Source: Brachycybe producta
Taxonomy: Eukaryota > Arthropoda > Diplopoda > Playtdesmida > Andrognathidae
NCBI GenBank assembly: GCA_036925085.1
Contig: JAUPFP010000002.1
Span: 4,344,780-4,408,779 of the forward strand
Direction of reading: 5' to 3'
DNA length: 64,000 nt
The position numbers and the translations under genes were made by a program. Under the pieces are notes generated by a model, which worked only from the letters and a program-made list of their open reading frames with translations, was not told where the DNA came from and did not search any database. Shown here piece by piece: positions 1 to 10,863 of the stretch (position 1 is its first letter; each line of letters opens with the position of its first letter).

Positions 1-721
1 GTGAATGTACTTCGGAAGTACGAAACATTTTGCAATGTACGTGTGCCATTTGATAGACAATGACCACGTAGGCTGTAATGTTGAAAAGCAGCATAGTATT
101 CATTTTCGTGTGGGGGTTTTGGTGTCTTACCAAGCTTGTATAACATCCTTTCTTTTATATACCCAAGTAGTTTTTACAAAAAGGTCTGGAAGAAGAAGGA
201 AAAAAACAATTTATCCGCATACAGTTAATCATGTCGTATTGAATTATATGCACCTGTATATCCTGAAAATCACTTTCCTCACTTTCCTTAACACCACGAG
301 GTTCCCAATGGTTGTGAATCTGTGCACGTGGGTAGTGGACGTCCCCGATTTCTTTGTAAAGGAGACAACTTTTCCTTCCACCAACCTGGGTTTACTACTT
401 CCTTAAAAAGCGTTAGCAAAATACAAGAAATACTATATTGGCCGTAGTTGGGTATCTTTGATGCGGGGAAAACATCCAAGAAACGTTTCACATTACCCTT
501 TACTGTATACTCAATAAAATTTGTAAGATTCTTAGCCTTTTTTTTTTTAACAAGTTTTAATACTTTTTCGTCCACCTATTATAAGGACCGAAATAGTAGA
601 GCTAATGAAAGTGAGGCACAGTATTAGATTGTTGCATTAGATCGTTTTGGCATTTGACCTGTTTCTAAAAAGTTTCTCATTGTTACAACATGGAATAAAC
701 CCACGAAACGCCGATTAAACG
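1..721. other. AT-rich stretch without a recognised gene
   Basis: No gene is supported here. The part around 300-410 is weakly similar to 2755-2870; both carry a GTGCAC then GACGT then CTTTGTAAAGG order, so part of this stretch belongs to a dispersed repeat. The remaining short open frames have no recognisable motif and look like chance. Confidence 0.5.
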
Positions 722-863
722 CCAAACTGAGTAAGTACCAAATTGAACAAACACCAAGCTTGAATAAAAGCCAACCAATTTGGGCTATTATTTAGTTTAG
801 CATATGTTTGTTTTGGCGCTTATTCAGGATGGCGTTCGTTCAATTTAGCACTTATTAAGTTGC
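722..863. repeat. Short palindromic (MITE-like) repeat
   Basis: The arm at about 725-772 is the imperfect reverse complement of the arm at about 813-863. Shared blocks are AAATTGAAC and TGAATAA. A transcript could fold into a hairpin with a loop of about 40 bases. No clear target duplication was found. Confidence 0.55.
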
Positions 864-979
864 CTATTCGTCCTAGTTGAATCGCTAATCGAAACGTAAT
901 TTTTTATTTTATGGTAATATGAGATTTCAAACTTCAGTTTCCAACGTCAGTTTAATGAAAATTATCAGTCATTTGTTAA

Positions 980-1813
980 GAGCCTACAGTGAAAAAAAAA
1001 CTTACAAAAATCTTCGCATGTAGGCGCTTCTGTAGCTGTGACGTCAACATGTGGCAAAAAAATCAATTTTGATACACTTTTGTCCGCCATTTTCTCTCTT
1101 ATCGATGGATAAAAGTGGCTATATTTTAATAACGGCTCTTTTTTTGATAAATATGCACTACTGAAAAAAGGAAGAGCAACTTTTGATCTACAATGGTGAG
1201 TAATTTGAGTCGTATACAATTAGTGGTCAAATTTTAGGGTATCATGAAACTTATGGTTAGTGGGAAATTTAGATCCTATAAAATGTATAAACGGAGGAGC
1301 GTTTGTCGCCTATGGGATTTAACATGAGCTAAAAAAATACGAGATTTTAAAATGAAGTTAAAAATAGAAAAACTAATTATAAACTTGTACCAACGTATCA
1401 CTAGATGAGCAATAATGTTATGTACATATTGCAATTTGAATTTTGAAAATCACAATTTTTGTTGCAGAAAACAAAACATTTGTGTGAACCATGTATTTTT
1501 AAATAGGAATTTAACATGGGCTAAAAATACGAGATTTTAAGCGAAATTAAAAATAGAAAAACTAATTATAAATGTGTACCAACGTATCACTAGATGAGCA
1601 ATATTGTTATGTACATATTGCAATTTGAATTTTGAAAATAACAATTTTCGTTGCAGAAAACAAAACATTTGCCTGAACCATGTATTTTTAAAATAGGAAT
1701 TTCTCTTTCTCATTGGTTTCAATGGCTTAGCTGTGGGGCGCCACTAAAATGCGAAAAGTGGAACTATAATTGTCATCTGCTAATATTCAAAATGGCGTCA
1801 CACATATAGGCTC
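980..1813. mobile_element. TTAA-flanked non-autonomous TIR transposon (GAGSCTA family), copy 1
   Basis: The element is bounded by TTAA at 976-979 and 1814-1817. Its ends begin GAGCCTA on both strands, and a matching arrangement is seen at 46499-47308 and 50121-50827. TTAA target sites are known for piggyBac and Kolobok transposons; which of these applies is inference. The interior holds a direct duplication (1318-1701) and no transposase. Confidence 0.7.
1318..1701. repeat. Direct tandem duplication, period 192 bp, two copies
   Basis: The segment starting at 1318 is repeated from 1510 with few differences, for example AATAATG versus AATATTG. It lies inside the TTAA-flanked element. A similar two-fold internal repeat occurs in the related element at 50121-50827 (positions about 50387 and 50578). 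Confidence 0.85.
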
Positions 1814-2164
1814 TTAAGGTATTGTTTTGAAAAGTGTGGTAAAATTACTTCGGATTTTCCAAACAATTTGCAATTTACCTGTACCATTTATGTAGGCTAT
1901 GGTCATGTATGTGGTGAGTTTAACAAAGTAGCATGCATAGTATACCCCACGTGGCAATTCAATACGTAATTTGCAATCTTTTACCATGCTTAATCTATAA
2001 ACATATTTGGATTGCAAGAAGATGCGTATTTTTTATATTCGTCTGCAATTTTTCATATTATGGATTTTATTTTTTGCATTATTTCAATTTGATATTTTGT
2101 CACTAGCATTATATCTTTCTTTACTACTCGTTTGCTGAATGTTTTGGCCACGGGTTAGGGCTTT

Positions 2165-2970
2165 GTACCGTGGCCAAGAGGTGCCAGCAATATATACAAA
2201 CACATGACAACACCCAAATACCTCATGACAACACCCTATACCCCATGTAAACTGATGCAATTAATTATCTTGTTTTAATGCATGGATTTCAATGAATTTT
2301 AAAACTTTTCAATGTATTTCACAACTTTTCATTAATTTCATAAAATATTTGAAGAAAATAAATTTCATGAAATTGCCCTTCACTACTAGTTCGGCAGTTT
2401 CAAAGATTAAATAATTTAGTGGCTGAATTTCGCCATTTTTTTTTGTTTGCGCATGCCTAGGCGTAATAACATTTAAAATAACGGCGGATATGGCAAACAA
2501 AATTAGCAGCCTCACTTTTTTGCTAGTAACATCTTGGAAATAAAATGCATCGACTATCTCGTGTCTTTGAGGCATAAAATAATCGTGTTACTTCTAGTTT
2601 TAGAAGGAAATCCTTGGTAACATTTCTAACACTTGAGTGGCAACACTGTGAGTTTCCTGATGCGAGTCGGAGTGTCACATGGCCTTACCATTATCTGCCA
2701 CATGTAAACCTGGAAATTTTTTTTATTAACCTCTCTTTTCGTTAACTCTATGAGTTTCACCATATGTTTGGATGTGTGCACGGATACAGTTGACGTCATC
2801 AATCTCCTTGTAAAGGGAACAAAAATAGCTTATAACCAAGGTTGGTAGAAGGAAGTTTTGGATGTTGTCGTGAACTTCTGGAAGTTGCCGTGGAGTATTG
2901 GGGGTTGTCGTGGGGGTTTGGGTGTTGTCATGTGGTTGTATATAGGGATTGCACCTCTCGGCCACCGTAC
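2165..2970. repeat. Inverted-repeat (fold-back) segment
   Basis: The sequence from 2165 (GTACCGTGGCC, then ATATATACAA and CATGACAACACCC) recurs inverted at 2919-2970. About 700 bases lie between the arms. The right part (2830-2950) is a degenerate GGTGTTGTCRTG-type repeat. No transposase or clear target duplication is visible. Confidence 0.6.
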
Positions 2971-3002
2971 TTTACACACTTTCTAGCATACTTCGCAGCG
3001 GT

Positions 3003-3480
3003 TTAAAAATTACAACTCATAGGCAGCATTAATGCAGAAGACTGTCTCGATGTAGGCGCTGTAACCTCGGTTAGAACGTCACAAAAGTATCTGTCTTTCA
3101 AACGACGTCATAACCGACATTGTCTATATCAATGTCGAATACTTAATGGTCACGAGCCCTGAACATTTGCCAAGACAAAATACAAATTTTACAAGTAATG
3201 TGGTCTATTACTAATTACTTGAAGTAAGTTGTTCAATTTCAGTAATTGATTAAATTTGGCAGATTCAGATTTTTGTTTTACGTGATGAAAAGAAATTCGG
3301 GCTGTTGTATTGTAAAAAAGGAAAATCTTAATTCTTATAATGAATTCATACCAACAAATTGAAGAATTTTATTTTCTATAATTATTGAAGAAGAAAAAAA
3401 TTGACATGAAACATTCTTTTCATTCTATTTTAAAAGTTTATTTCGTAAACTTTCTACAAATTGAGAAAAATACTGCATTT
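3003..3480. repeat. Segmental duplicate of the 3' flank of the tandem gene family
   Basis: This stretch matches 10835-10863 continued by 19623-20000, and a second degenerate copy lies at 3990-4300. Shared landmarks are GCAGCATTAATGCA, CTGTCTCGAT, CCTCGGTTA and TACTTAATGGTCA. It preserves the uninterrupted version of the site into which the LTR retrotransposon inserted at 10863. Confidence 0.8.
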
Positions 3481-3510
3481 CTATTGGCCCTCTTACATCG
3501 TTAAAACTAT

Positions 3511-3800
3511 GAATGGGCCATTCGAATCCCGCGAATCTTGAAAAATATTCGCTATTCGAAAACGCTAATCTCAGCGCTTTTTTCGTCTTCTTTCGAATCC
3601 TAACCTTAAAAAAATGTTAAAAGCTTTGGTAAAATTAGTTTTAACTCCAATTGACGTCCAATAGAAGCGTTAATATTATTTCATTTATTTGTATCTTCTT
3701 AATGAATAATATAGGATTCTTATATGAAGGATTCGAGATTCGAGGGAGTCGAGAACCTTTTAGGTTTCGGATTCGAGATCATTTAGGATTCGTCTCACCT
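3511..3800. mobile_element. MITE of the GATGGGCCATTCGAA family, copy 1
   Basis: The sequence starts GAATGGGCCATTCGAA, is full of ATTCGA motifs, and contains the shared core TTCTTAATGAATAATATAGG. Two further copies lie at 27583-28039 and, inverted, at 62464-62713. The ends resemble each other only loosely as inverted repeats. The superfamily is undetermined. Confidence 0.7.
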
Positions 3801-3992
3801 GTAGTTAAAACCATTAACATTTTCGAAAAAAAAGTTTTTGTAAAAATATTTCTAACCGCTTATAAATTTAAAAATTAACTTACTTTGATAATTTATAGTA
3901 ATCCGTTTAAACGTTCACAAAAGAAGAAAATGGGGAAACTAGTCACAACTTGACTTGCACCACTTTGGTAGATATATTTTTATCCATTGGTG
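3801..3992. mobile_element. Degenerate half of the palindromic element found at 33781-34265
   Basis: Blocks such as AAAATATTTCTAA and TTACTTTGATAAT appear in the same order as in the left arm of the element at 33781-34265. Only one arm is present, so this is a fragment. Confidence 0.5.
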
Positions 3993-4244
3993 TCATAACC
4001 GAGTTTGACTGTTTACCAATGTGAAATACTTAATGAGCATGCTAAAATTGCTAGGGCAGATTATAAGTTTACAAGTCATGTGATCTATTACTAATTAATT
4101 ACTTGAAATAAGTTGTTTAAATTCAGTAATTTTGTTATATTTGACCAACTTTGACTGTGAGTTAATACCAACAATTTGAAGGAATTTTTTTTTAGTATTT
4201 TTCTAGAATGTTTGAAGAAGAAAAAATTGACATGAAACATTCTT

Positions 4245-4268
4245 TTTATTCCATTGTAAAAGTTTATT
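4245..4268 (-). terminator. Poly(A) signals of gene copy A
   Basis: Two AATAAA hexamers on the minus strand (plus-strand TTTATT at 4263-4268 and 4245-4250) lie about 33-56 bases after the stop codon of copy A. Equivalent signals follow copies B and C. Confidence 0.6.
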
Positions 4269-4300
4269 TCATAAACTTTCTGCAGCAAATTTGCATCGAT

Positions 4301-4650
4301 TTACATCTCTGGCTCCAAGTGCTTACATTTAGTAAAAGCGTGAATAATACTTGCAGGAATGCACATAAAGACACATGATAAACATTCAACACATAAAATA
4401 AGCATGGCATATAAAGGTTTGAAATTCTGAAACTGGTGACGAAAACTAAAGTATTTGCCAGTCAGTCCCCAAAATCTTTCACTTGGTGACATGCTTGTAG
4501 TTATGTTTTCAAGATTTTTCTGAAAAAGCAGTTGTGACGACCAGTAGTAGTAGTGACCAGTAGAATTCCTTGCGATGCCATTGTATTTGGTCTGTTTGTC
4601 CTCTTCAGTGTTTTCGTTGTGAATCAGAAGGATTTTACCAGGAGTCTCTA
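4301..4650 (-). CDS. Copy A exon 3 (conserved core, hydrophobic C-terminus)
   Basis: The exon is 350 bases from the acceptor TTGTAACAG to the TAA stop. It encodes VETPGK through the Tyr-rich block and the C-terminal hydrophobic segment (LILCVECLSC, then FMCIPASII), and ends in KHLEPEM. Confidence 0.8.
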
Positions 4651-5650
4651 CTGTTACAATAAAATTATTAATATATAGTAAGATTGACCTCTTATTTTAA
4701 GCAATTTTTATTCACTGTTGTTACTGTACCTGATGAGTTTTTTACTGTGTTGTTATTCAGAAGGGATTGAAATGTAGAATTTTCTTTCAGGTGTTTTAGA
4801 ATGCCTTCGTATGTTTCAGTCGTGGTGGAGATTGACTGTGAAATGTAATTTGTTCATTTGGCATACAATTGCAATACATTTACAATTAGTAAACACAATC
4901 AGCCAATCACATTGTCCTGCCATAATTGTGTAAGTACTAATGACACCAATCACTCTCAGGTGTCTAAATCACGATTTAATCACTTGAGTTAAAATTTAAA
5001 TTATTGATTAAATCATGTTTTAACTTTTCATTTTTGATGGTTTTCAACACAAAGATAAGAAAACAAAAGTAGGATTTGAACTTATTTATTTTATTTTATG
5101 GGGAAGCAAACTATAAGAAAGAAGAAAAATATTTACTCATCCCTACTTTTGACTAATGAAACAGAATACAATTGACTGTGCTATGAATAACTTTTATCTC
5201 AACATGTTCATTTTATTCAAGATTTTACTTCTTTTAATTTTATTTAAATTAAACACCTGCATAATTTACCAGTTTCATTTTACTACTTCTTTGAATATCT
5301 TGTATTAGCAGGCCTACCATTTTGTTAAATTACAAAAACTAAAAACTTAAAAAAGTATAATTTAATAAAGAAAATCGTGATTTCATAAAAAAAAATTACA
5401 ATTTTATAAAACAAATCTCAATTTAATAAAAAAATCACAATTTAATAAAAAAATTTCACGATTTATTAAAAAAACCATCATTTTTTCCAACCCTGTTTGC
5501 AATAATTTTCTGCTTACTTTCATAGTATTGCTGTTTGTAGTAGTAGTAGCTGCTAGATTATAATTAATAGGAAATACTTACCAATGATGAGATATGGTTC
5601 AGAAAAATAAGGCAGGAGATGAGGATTAGCAAAATTACTATGGCATTCAT
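4301..5650 (-). CDS. Copy A of a tandem family of small signal-peptide/membrane proteins (unrecognised)
   Basis: I do not recognise this gene. Three exons (5582-5650, 4730-4835, 4301-4650) joined by GT-AG introns give one open frame of 174 residues. Residues 1-23 are a hydrophobic signal peptide forming exon 1. Residues 24-58 are Ser/Thr/Asn-rich. The middle contains RNSTGHYYYW (about 86-95) and FQKNLENIT followed by SPSERFWGLT. Five N-glycosylation sequons are visible (two NST, NNT, NSS, NIT). Residues about 138-164 are hydrophobic with four Cys, and a ten-residue tail follows. Inferred topology is a secreted or type I membrane protein. Intron 1 (746 bp) is phase 0 and intron 2 (79 bp) is phase 1. 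The exon structure is identical in copies B and C, which strongly supports the model. A TATA box lies about 81 bases upstream of the ATG, and AATAAA follows the stop. The function is unknown. Confidence 0.8.
4730..4835 (-). CDS. Copy A exon 2
   Basis: The exon is 106 bases, preceded by TTTCACAG and followed by the donor GTACAGT. It encodes SISTTTETYEGI and onward to NNNTVKNSS, and leaves one base for a phase-1 junction. The other two frames contain stops. Confidence 0.8.
5340..5490. repeat. Short (AATTTAATAAAAAAATCAC)n repeat in intron 1 of copy A
   Basis: About five degenerate units of roughly 20 bases lie at the same intron position as the long array in copy B (22135-22487) and the short one in copy C (28040-28110). 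The repeat predates the duplications and expanded in copy B. Confidence 0.75.
5582..5650 (-). CDS. Copy A exon 1 (signal peptide)
   Basis: The exon is 69 bases and encodes 23 residues starting MNAIVILLILIS. It ends in TTG followed by the donor GTAAGT. The ATG is the first after the TATA box and is conserved in copies B and C. Confidence 0.8.
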
Positions 5651-5730
5651 GTTTAACATGCGTGTAGGTTCAGTTGCACAGTGTACGTGTTTAACCTAGT
5701 GTATTACTGTGCGATTCAAAATTTTCCTTT

Positions 5731-5738
5731 TTTATATA
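5731..5738 (-). promoter_or_regulatory. TATA box of copy A
   Basis: On the minus strand the sequence reads CCTATATAAAAAGGAAAAT, with the TATATAAA core 81-88 bases upstream of the exon-1 ATG. The same box and spacing occur in copy B and beside the exon-1 remnant at 6756. Confidence 0.65.
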
Positions 5739-5904
5739 GGTTTTATTTTGAATGAAAAGCTAACTAAACCACATTTTTCAGCAGATGTTTTTTTCATTCA
5801 GCATATCATGTATTTAACACATGTGTTTTACCTTTATTGTTTACCTTTCATGTAAATCCATTGTCTCGCATTGATAATATGCCTACGAAACGATTCACAT
5901 TGAC

Positions 5905-6270
5905 ATGTAATGTACAGTTTTCATTTTTGTTAGGACACTTCCGGTTCTAGAAACCCGGTTCATTTGAAATATTATTAAGGTCTACCCCAACGTGTTATTC
6001 GAAAATGAAAACCTGAAATTGGACAAGTCTGAAACTTATTCCATTGTCTTGTAGTCTCAGTGGGCAATTTTTGTTTTCTAAAACCTCCAGTTCCGGAAAT
6101 ATAGCTATTTTAAATTGCATTAAGGTTTACCCAGAGGTTAGCTTGGATTGTAAAGTAAGTCTGAAACTTGTTTTATTGGACTTCAATTTTCATTTTTGTC
6201 CCAACAACTCTGGTTCTGAAAGTACGGTCATTTGAAATACTATTAAGATATACCCCAAGGTTATCCTCAT
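5905..6270. repeat. Diverged ~125-145-bp tandem repeat, about 3 units, in the 5' flank of copy A
   Basis: Each unit contains, in order, a TTTTCATTTTTG-like block, a CCGGTTCT-like block, GTCATTTGAAATAC, ATTAAGGTMTACCCC and AAGTCTGAAAC. Related units recur at 6890-7110, 22965-23420, 24175-24250 and 30830-31080. They form part of the duplicated 5' flanks of the gene family. Confidence 0.7.
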
Positions 6271-6739
6271 AGGCGTAAATTGGGATTGAAAAGTGGGGTG
6301 GCAAGAGTTTCAAGCAATTTTCGAAAGGATTTAATTGTTAGGGCACTGAAAATGCTTCAAGCTGGCCAGCGTGAACAAAAACAAATAAATTGGGGACACA
6401 TATGTGAACTTGTAAACTGTGTTTATTGCAAGTTAAACTTCTGAAAAAATTAGAAATAATTAAAAGAAATGATTCATGTTTTTTGGGGTGACTGCCTCTA
6501 ACAACGCGCCCCCTATTTCAGCTTATGATTAGCCTAGAATGGAACTGTCTTTTGGCGTTCACTGAGAGTCAGTCATAAAAAACATCTGTATTACGTGTTT
6601 GCCTTTATTGTTAATATGAACATGTAGTCAGTTCTGATGCAAATTGTAATTTTATTTCATGTTCTTCCAAGGTTTTGCATTGATAACCTTGGAAACAGTT
6701 TATATTGACGTGTAATGAATGTATGAGCTAGTTTTTGAA

Positions 6740-6758
6740 AAATTATTATTGCGTTCAT
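6740..6758 (-). pseudogene. Broken exon 1 of a fourth copy of the gene family
   Basis: On the minus strand an ATG at 6758 starts MNAIIIF, as in copies A-C, with the same 5' leader and TATA box (6837-6844) in front. After about seven codons the similarity stops and unrelated repeat sequence follows. No exon 2 or exon 3 lies downstream, so this is a promoter-plus-exon-1 remnant. Confidence 0.7.
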
Positions 6759-6836
6759 GTTTAACATACATGTAGGTTCTGTTGCACGTTGTAACTGTTT
6801 AACCTTGTGTATTTCTTTACAATTGAAAATTTTCCT

Positions 6837-6844
6837 TTTATATA
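6837..6844 (-). promoter_or_regulatory. TATA box in front of the exon-1 remnant
   Basis: TATATAAAAGG on the minus strand is placed like the TATA boxes of copies A and B, about 80 bases before the conserved ATG. Confidence 0.55.
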
Positions 6845-6889
6845 CAGGTTTTATTTTCAATGAAAAGCTAACTAACATTCAGATTGACA

Positions 6890-7110
6890 TGTAATGTACA
6901 GTTTTCGTAATACTTCCGGTTAGAATTAGAATTACAGTCATTTGAAATACCATTAAAATCTACCCCAAGGTTATTTGAAAATGAAAACCAGAAATTGGAC
7001 AAGTCTGAAACGTATTCCATTCATTGTCTTGTAGTCTCAGTGGGCAATTTTTGTTTTCTTAAACCTCCAGTTCTGGAAATACAGCTATTTTAAATTGCAT
7101 TAAGGTTCTT
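6890..7110. repeat. Further units of the ~125-145-bp flank repeat
   Basis: The order GTCATTTGAAATAC, ATTAAAATCTACCCC, AAGTCTGAAAC and CTTGTAGTCTCAGTGGGCA repeats that of 5905-6270, with some stretches nearly identical. This indicates a local duplication of the 5' flank. Confidence 0.7.
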
Positions 7111-7449
7111 GACGTCTTTCTCCTGTTATGGAAGCAATAGGCTTACATAACATTTTTTTATGAATGACACTATATTTTTCTTTTTCTCTCCCCTAAAAAA
7201 CAAAACTTTTGTGAGACATGAAATGACCCACTTAAAAACTACCCCTCACTATTTTTTGTGTTTATTTTTTACATGTATTTACTTTTTTCAGTTATTTCTT
7301 CTTTCTCAATTTTCAAACAAAAAAATAGTTTTAAAATCTTATTCAGTTATTGCAATGGTTTAGGGGTGTAATTTTTTATATATACACTTAAGGTGGAAGA
7401 TGATTTTTTGTTTTTGTTTTTTTTTTTCTACTTCTTATACACCATCTTA
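7111..7449. other. T-rich stretch, nothing recognised
   Basis: The stretch contains long T runs and low-complexity AT sequence up to the edge of the solo LTR. I see no gene or structured repeat. Confidence 0.5.
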
Positions 7450-8206
7450 TGTAACGCCCCGCCGGACCATTACAATACCCCGGTAAATTCAACCCCAAAA
7501 CGGACGTAAAACTTACCGCTTACGAGCTCCTTACGGGGACGGGACCGTACCCGTAGCCATCTCTCACACGGTGTTCCTGGGGACGTGTCGGCTCCCTGGA
7601 GCCACCCTCGACGGACACGGACGAAAACCACGCCGCTATGCCGAGAATATCGCGGTAGAACGACGGTTCTACCATGAGCCGACACCAGCACCGGCTGAAA
7701 CATGACAGTAAAGATGGTGGCGTTGACCCCGACCGGAAAACCCACCCTCCGCGGTACTCCCCAAAGAAAGACACGGACACAGCAAGTGATGATTTAAAAC
7801 AGTGTTAAATTAACACTTACGATGAATAAGATGATAAAATAGTGGCAGTAATATTTACACATTGGCTGGAACCCTTGTCCAGCCAACACCCATAAATATA
7901 TACAACAAAGGCCTAATGGCCAAAGGCACAAAAGATGAATCGATGCTGCCAGTGGAGGTCCTCTTGACCTCCACCCACAGGTCTAGTCTCATTCAAGCCC
8001 TACAACACAGGAAACCTCCAGGCAACTCCACCTGGAGGGGACAGAGGTCACATCTGACCTCTCACCCATAGACTTCATGGTGAGAGGTCTGCTGGCACCA
8101 AAATGGTGTCCGACCTAACAGCCTACTGTAGCTGTCAGGCAGACCACCATAGGGAAATTCGTCTGCTCATACAAAATTTAAAAATTGAGCAGACCAGGTT
8201 GCCACA
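7450..8206 (-). mobile_element. Solo LTR related to the 10864-19618 retrotransposon
   Basis: The sequence runs from TGTAACGCCCC to TTGCCACA, 757 bp. It shares blocks with the 770-bp LTRs of the large element: the TGTAACG start, TACAATACC, CATGACAG, CCCACCCTCC and AAAGACACGGACAC. No internal region or second LTR is present. The flanks read CTTA before and TTAT after, an imperfect target duplication. Recombination between two LTRs is the usual origin of such solo copies. Confidence 0.75.
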
Positions 8207-10059
8207 TTATATAATCAACAGGGGGGTAAAATGACAATTTTTTCTTGTCTCTATAGCCAGACAGTTTTTTATAGTTTAAACTAACTGTGTAATATATGTA
8301 CTGGAGATTAAAAACACTGCTAGCTATAGCTTAGGGTTATCTTTTTTTTTTAACTGTTTTTTGTATATGTCCACTATTTTTTATATATATATTCTAGGTA
8401 TAATTTTTTATATTATTAGGAAAATTATTATGAAACTAACCAATAACATGGGTTCATGAGGTAGAGTCCAGCCCCTCTAAAACTGAATAAAAAGAGCTTG
8501 AATTTGAGCCAAAGAGACAGAAAGCCTCTGAGCTTCCTTTGAATTACCCCACTTCATTTGTCTACCTCATCAACCAGCAACTTAAAACAAGGATTATCCA
8601 TCATTCTGCTGGGCACTGTGTTGTTTCCCTACAAACTTTGAGCTGGTTCCCACTTGGGTTTTCCACACAAAGTTACTGTTGGGTCTTCATAGTTGAAACC
8701 AAAAGAATTGGCTGGGAACCTTGTATTAAGTTCATCATGTTCCAGTGTTTGTTGTATATATGTTTTTATTTTGTATTGGGTTGTGTTTTTTATTTTTCTT
8801 GGTTTTGGTAATGGGTTACTATATTTTAACAAATTTTTAATGTCAATGGGTTTTTTCTTGTATTAAGATCTAAATGGGATTGAGGGAAGAATAATAATAA
8901 TAAAATGTTATTTAAAAAAATTCTGAATTGTTCTTTTATTTTAAAATCTTAAATGACTTAAGCGAACCTCATAAATTACTAAATTGCTTTCCTTTAAAAC
9001 TTAAAAGGAAATAGAAGCAACATTCCTATGTTGACTTCGAACGATCTAGAAGAATAGTTGACATACGAGAAAACGACACTATTCTAATAAAAACACTTCA
9101 CCCTTGGCAAAAATTCAAAGGATGTATTGTTACTTATTAAATCATCGATGTTGTCAAAATGTTCACGGGTCCATTGTTTGTAAAAAGTTGTGAACAAGGT
9201 TGAGAAACCGAATGGACGAGGAACATAGCAGAGCACTGTGCTTTAAAGTCTTTGGCCTGTGTACACCTACAAGGTGCAATCAGGTTAAAGCGGCCACACT
9301 CCGATGAATCTCCCCATGGCCCCACAAGGGTAGCTGACAGGGCTTTACCATGGGGACCTGGGATTCGGGAATGCCCAGCATAGCAGGTCGGCCAGCTAAG
9401 TGAGATGAACAGGAGACAAAAAGCGACTTTATAAAATACTGACTTTTGTTTTGTCCATCCATCTGAAATTAATTATTTTATTAGGCACATTACATGATCC
9501 TCTCATCGTACCGATTTTTTGTTGCAACTTTGTGGTTTTGTCACCATTCATACATTTATTTATGCCGATGGACAACACATGGCTGTTTTGATACATTTAC
9601 AGTAAAGCTGAAGTTTGCAAACACAAAAACGTGGTACACGAAACAAAGCCTTATGGTAGGAGCCCACCAAGGATACTGTTCTGGAGGCCCACTTTAGGAT
9701 GTGGGGGCTATAGTAATACCCTCTGTATTTCCAAAGCAGGTTTGTAAATAAGGAGAGGTGGGACGGCAAGGACTCATTCACCTTTAGGCTAGCATTTACG
9801 GGGGATCATGAAATGCCGGTTGTTACATATTTGATAGCTGATGTTTTTTACCATTAGGCTTCTTGTCTTGTACAATGTACATGGTCTCTATAGCCAGCTA
9901 GACAATAAAACAAAATTATTTTCAGGATTAACGCTGACTATTCTTAAACACTGAATGTTCTTTCAGAAATGAAGAATTACGAGATTTCAATTAAAAGTTT
10001 TGATATTATGAAAATGATTCTTTCACCTTCACCTTCTAATTTAGTTTCTGATACACTTC
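8207..10059. other. Non-coding stretch without recognised genes
   Basis: This is mixed AT-rich sequence. The part at 9130-9420 is richer in GC and has a weak resemblance to RNA polymerase III promoter boxes (TAGCTGACAGGG near 9330 and GGGATTCGGG near 9360), but a tRNA or SINE cannot be supported. No protein motif is visible in the short open frames. Confidence 0.4.
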
Positions 10060-10399
10060 TGTAACACCCTGTAAATCATGATCCCGCCAAAACCATATCC
10101 CGGGGGTAAACAACTCTCAACCGTCCCTCCCTCCCCTCTGACTCACCTTTCTGACTCATATCCGAGCGGCGGATTGATACAAATAGGACCATGGTCACTT
10201 GGACCTGGTTACACCTCGCAGGTGTATACAGGTCCAAGGTATAAAAGGACCGTGCTCCTCTTTGTCTTTAGTTCTTGTCCTTTGCCTGTATTCCGTGATA
10301 AATTCCGAATCATGGGCCTGAGGACGCACCGTTAGTATTTTACATATTCATCCTTGTATTCTGTGTTTCTTACAAGTGATGAATAAAAGTGTTATAACA
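10060..10399 (+). mobile_element. Solo-LTR-like element, TGTAACACCC family, copy 1
   Basis: The sequence starts TGTAACACCC and ends GTGTTATAACA. It contains a TATA box (GGTATAAAAGGACC near 10238-10251) and AATAAAAG near 10382, in LTR order on the plus strand. About 270 bases are shared with 24478-24760. No clear target duplication was seen. The retrotransposon family is unknown. Confidence 0.6.
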
Positions 10400-10740
10400 A
10401 GAAGCAGCATTGTCTTTCTGTAATGTAACCAACTTCTCTTCAGAGGCCGGAGATTCCACAGGGCAAGAGTTATACGATTCTCAGCAGCTACAAGATCTTC
10501 TCTTATCGGGATACCGAAAGGAGATGTATATCAGCATCAACCGGAAGAGAGAGAGATGGCCGCCACTCTCCTGCATAGATTTCACCCCCATGCAGAGGAG
10601 TGACCACAATCTGTCTCCATCTAACTCTCTCTGCAACTCGAATCTTTTTCGTGCGGGCACCGTACTGTTCAGAGAAGAGTCGAGGTACAGAAAATGTCAT
10701 CTAAAAGTTGGTAATAAATATTGGTTGATGTCAAAAGCTC
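10400..10740. other. Unassigned segment between LTR-like element and gene-family flank
   Basis: The stretch has moderately higher GC than its surroundings. An open frame runs through 10410-10778 on the plus strand, but it has no recognisable motif and could be leftover internal sequence of the adjacent LTR element. Confidence 0.3.
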
Positions 10741-10859
10741 ACACTTCGATCTTTTTTTTTCTTTTTTGTTGTTATTGAAAAAAGTTGCCATGAAAAATCT
10801 AAATTGTTGACAGCTGTCAATGTAGTCCGCCACTCCGACTCATACGCAGCATTAATGCA

Positions 10860-10863
10860 AAAG
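10860..10863. other. Target site duplication AAAG (left)
   Basis: AAAG directly precedes the TGT of the left LTR and recurs directly after the ACA of the right LTR at 19619-19622. The paralogous unoccupied site near 3037 has AGAAG at the same place. Confidence 0.9.

Noticed and set aside
5-406. A 133-codon frame at the left edge.
   Set aside because: No motif or conserved counterpart; the right part overlaps a dispersed repeat similar to 2755-2870.
9320-9375. Possible tRNA or tRNA-derived SINE (TAGCTGACAGGG and GGGATTCGGG).
   Set aside because: The B-box match is poor, no cloverleaf can be drawn, and no second copy is present in the window.
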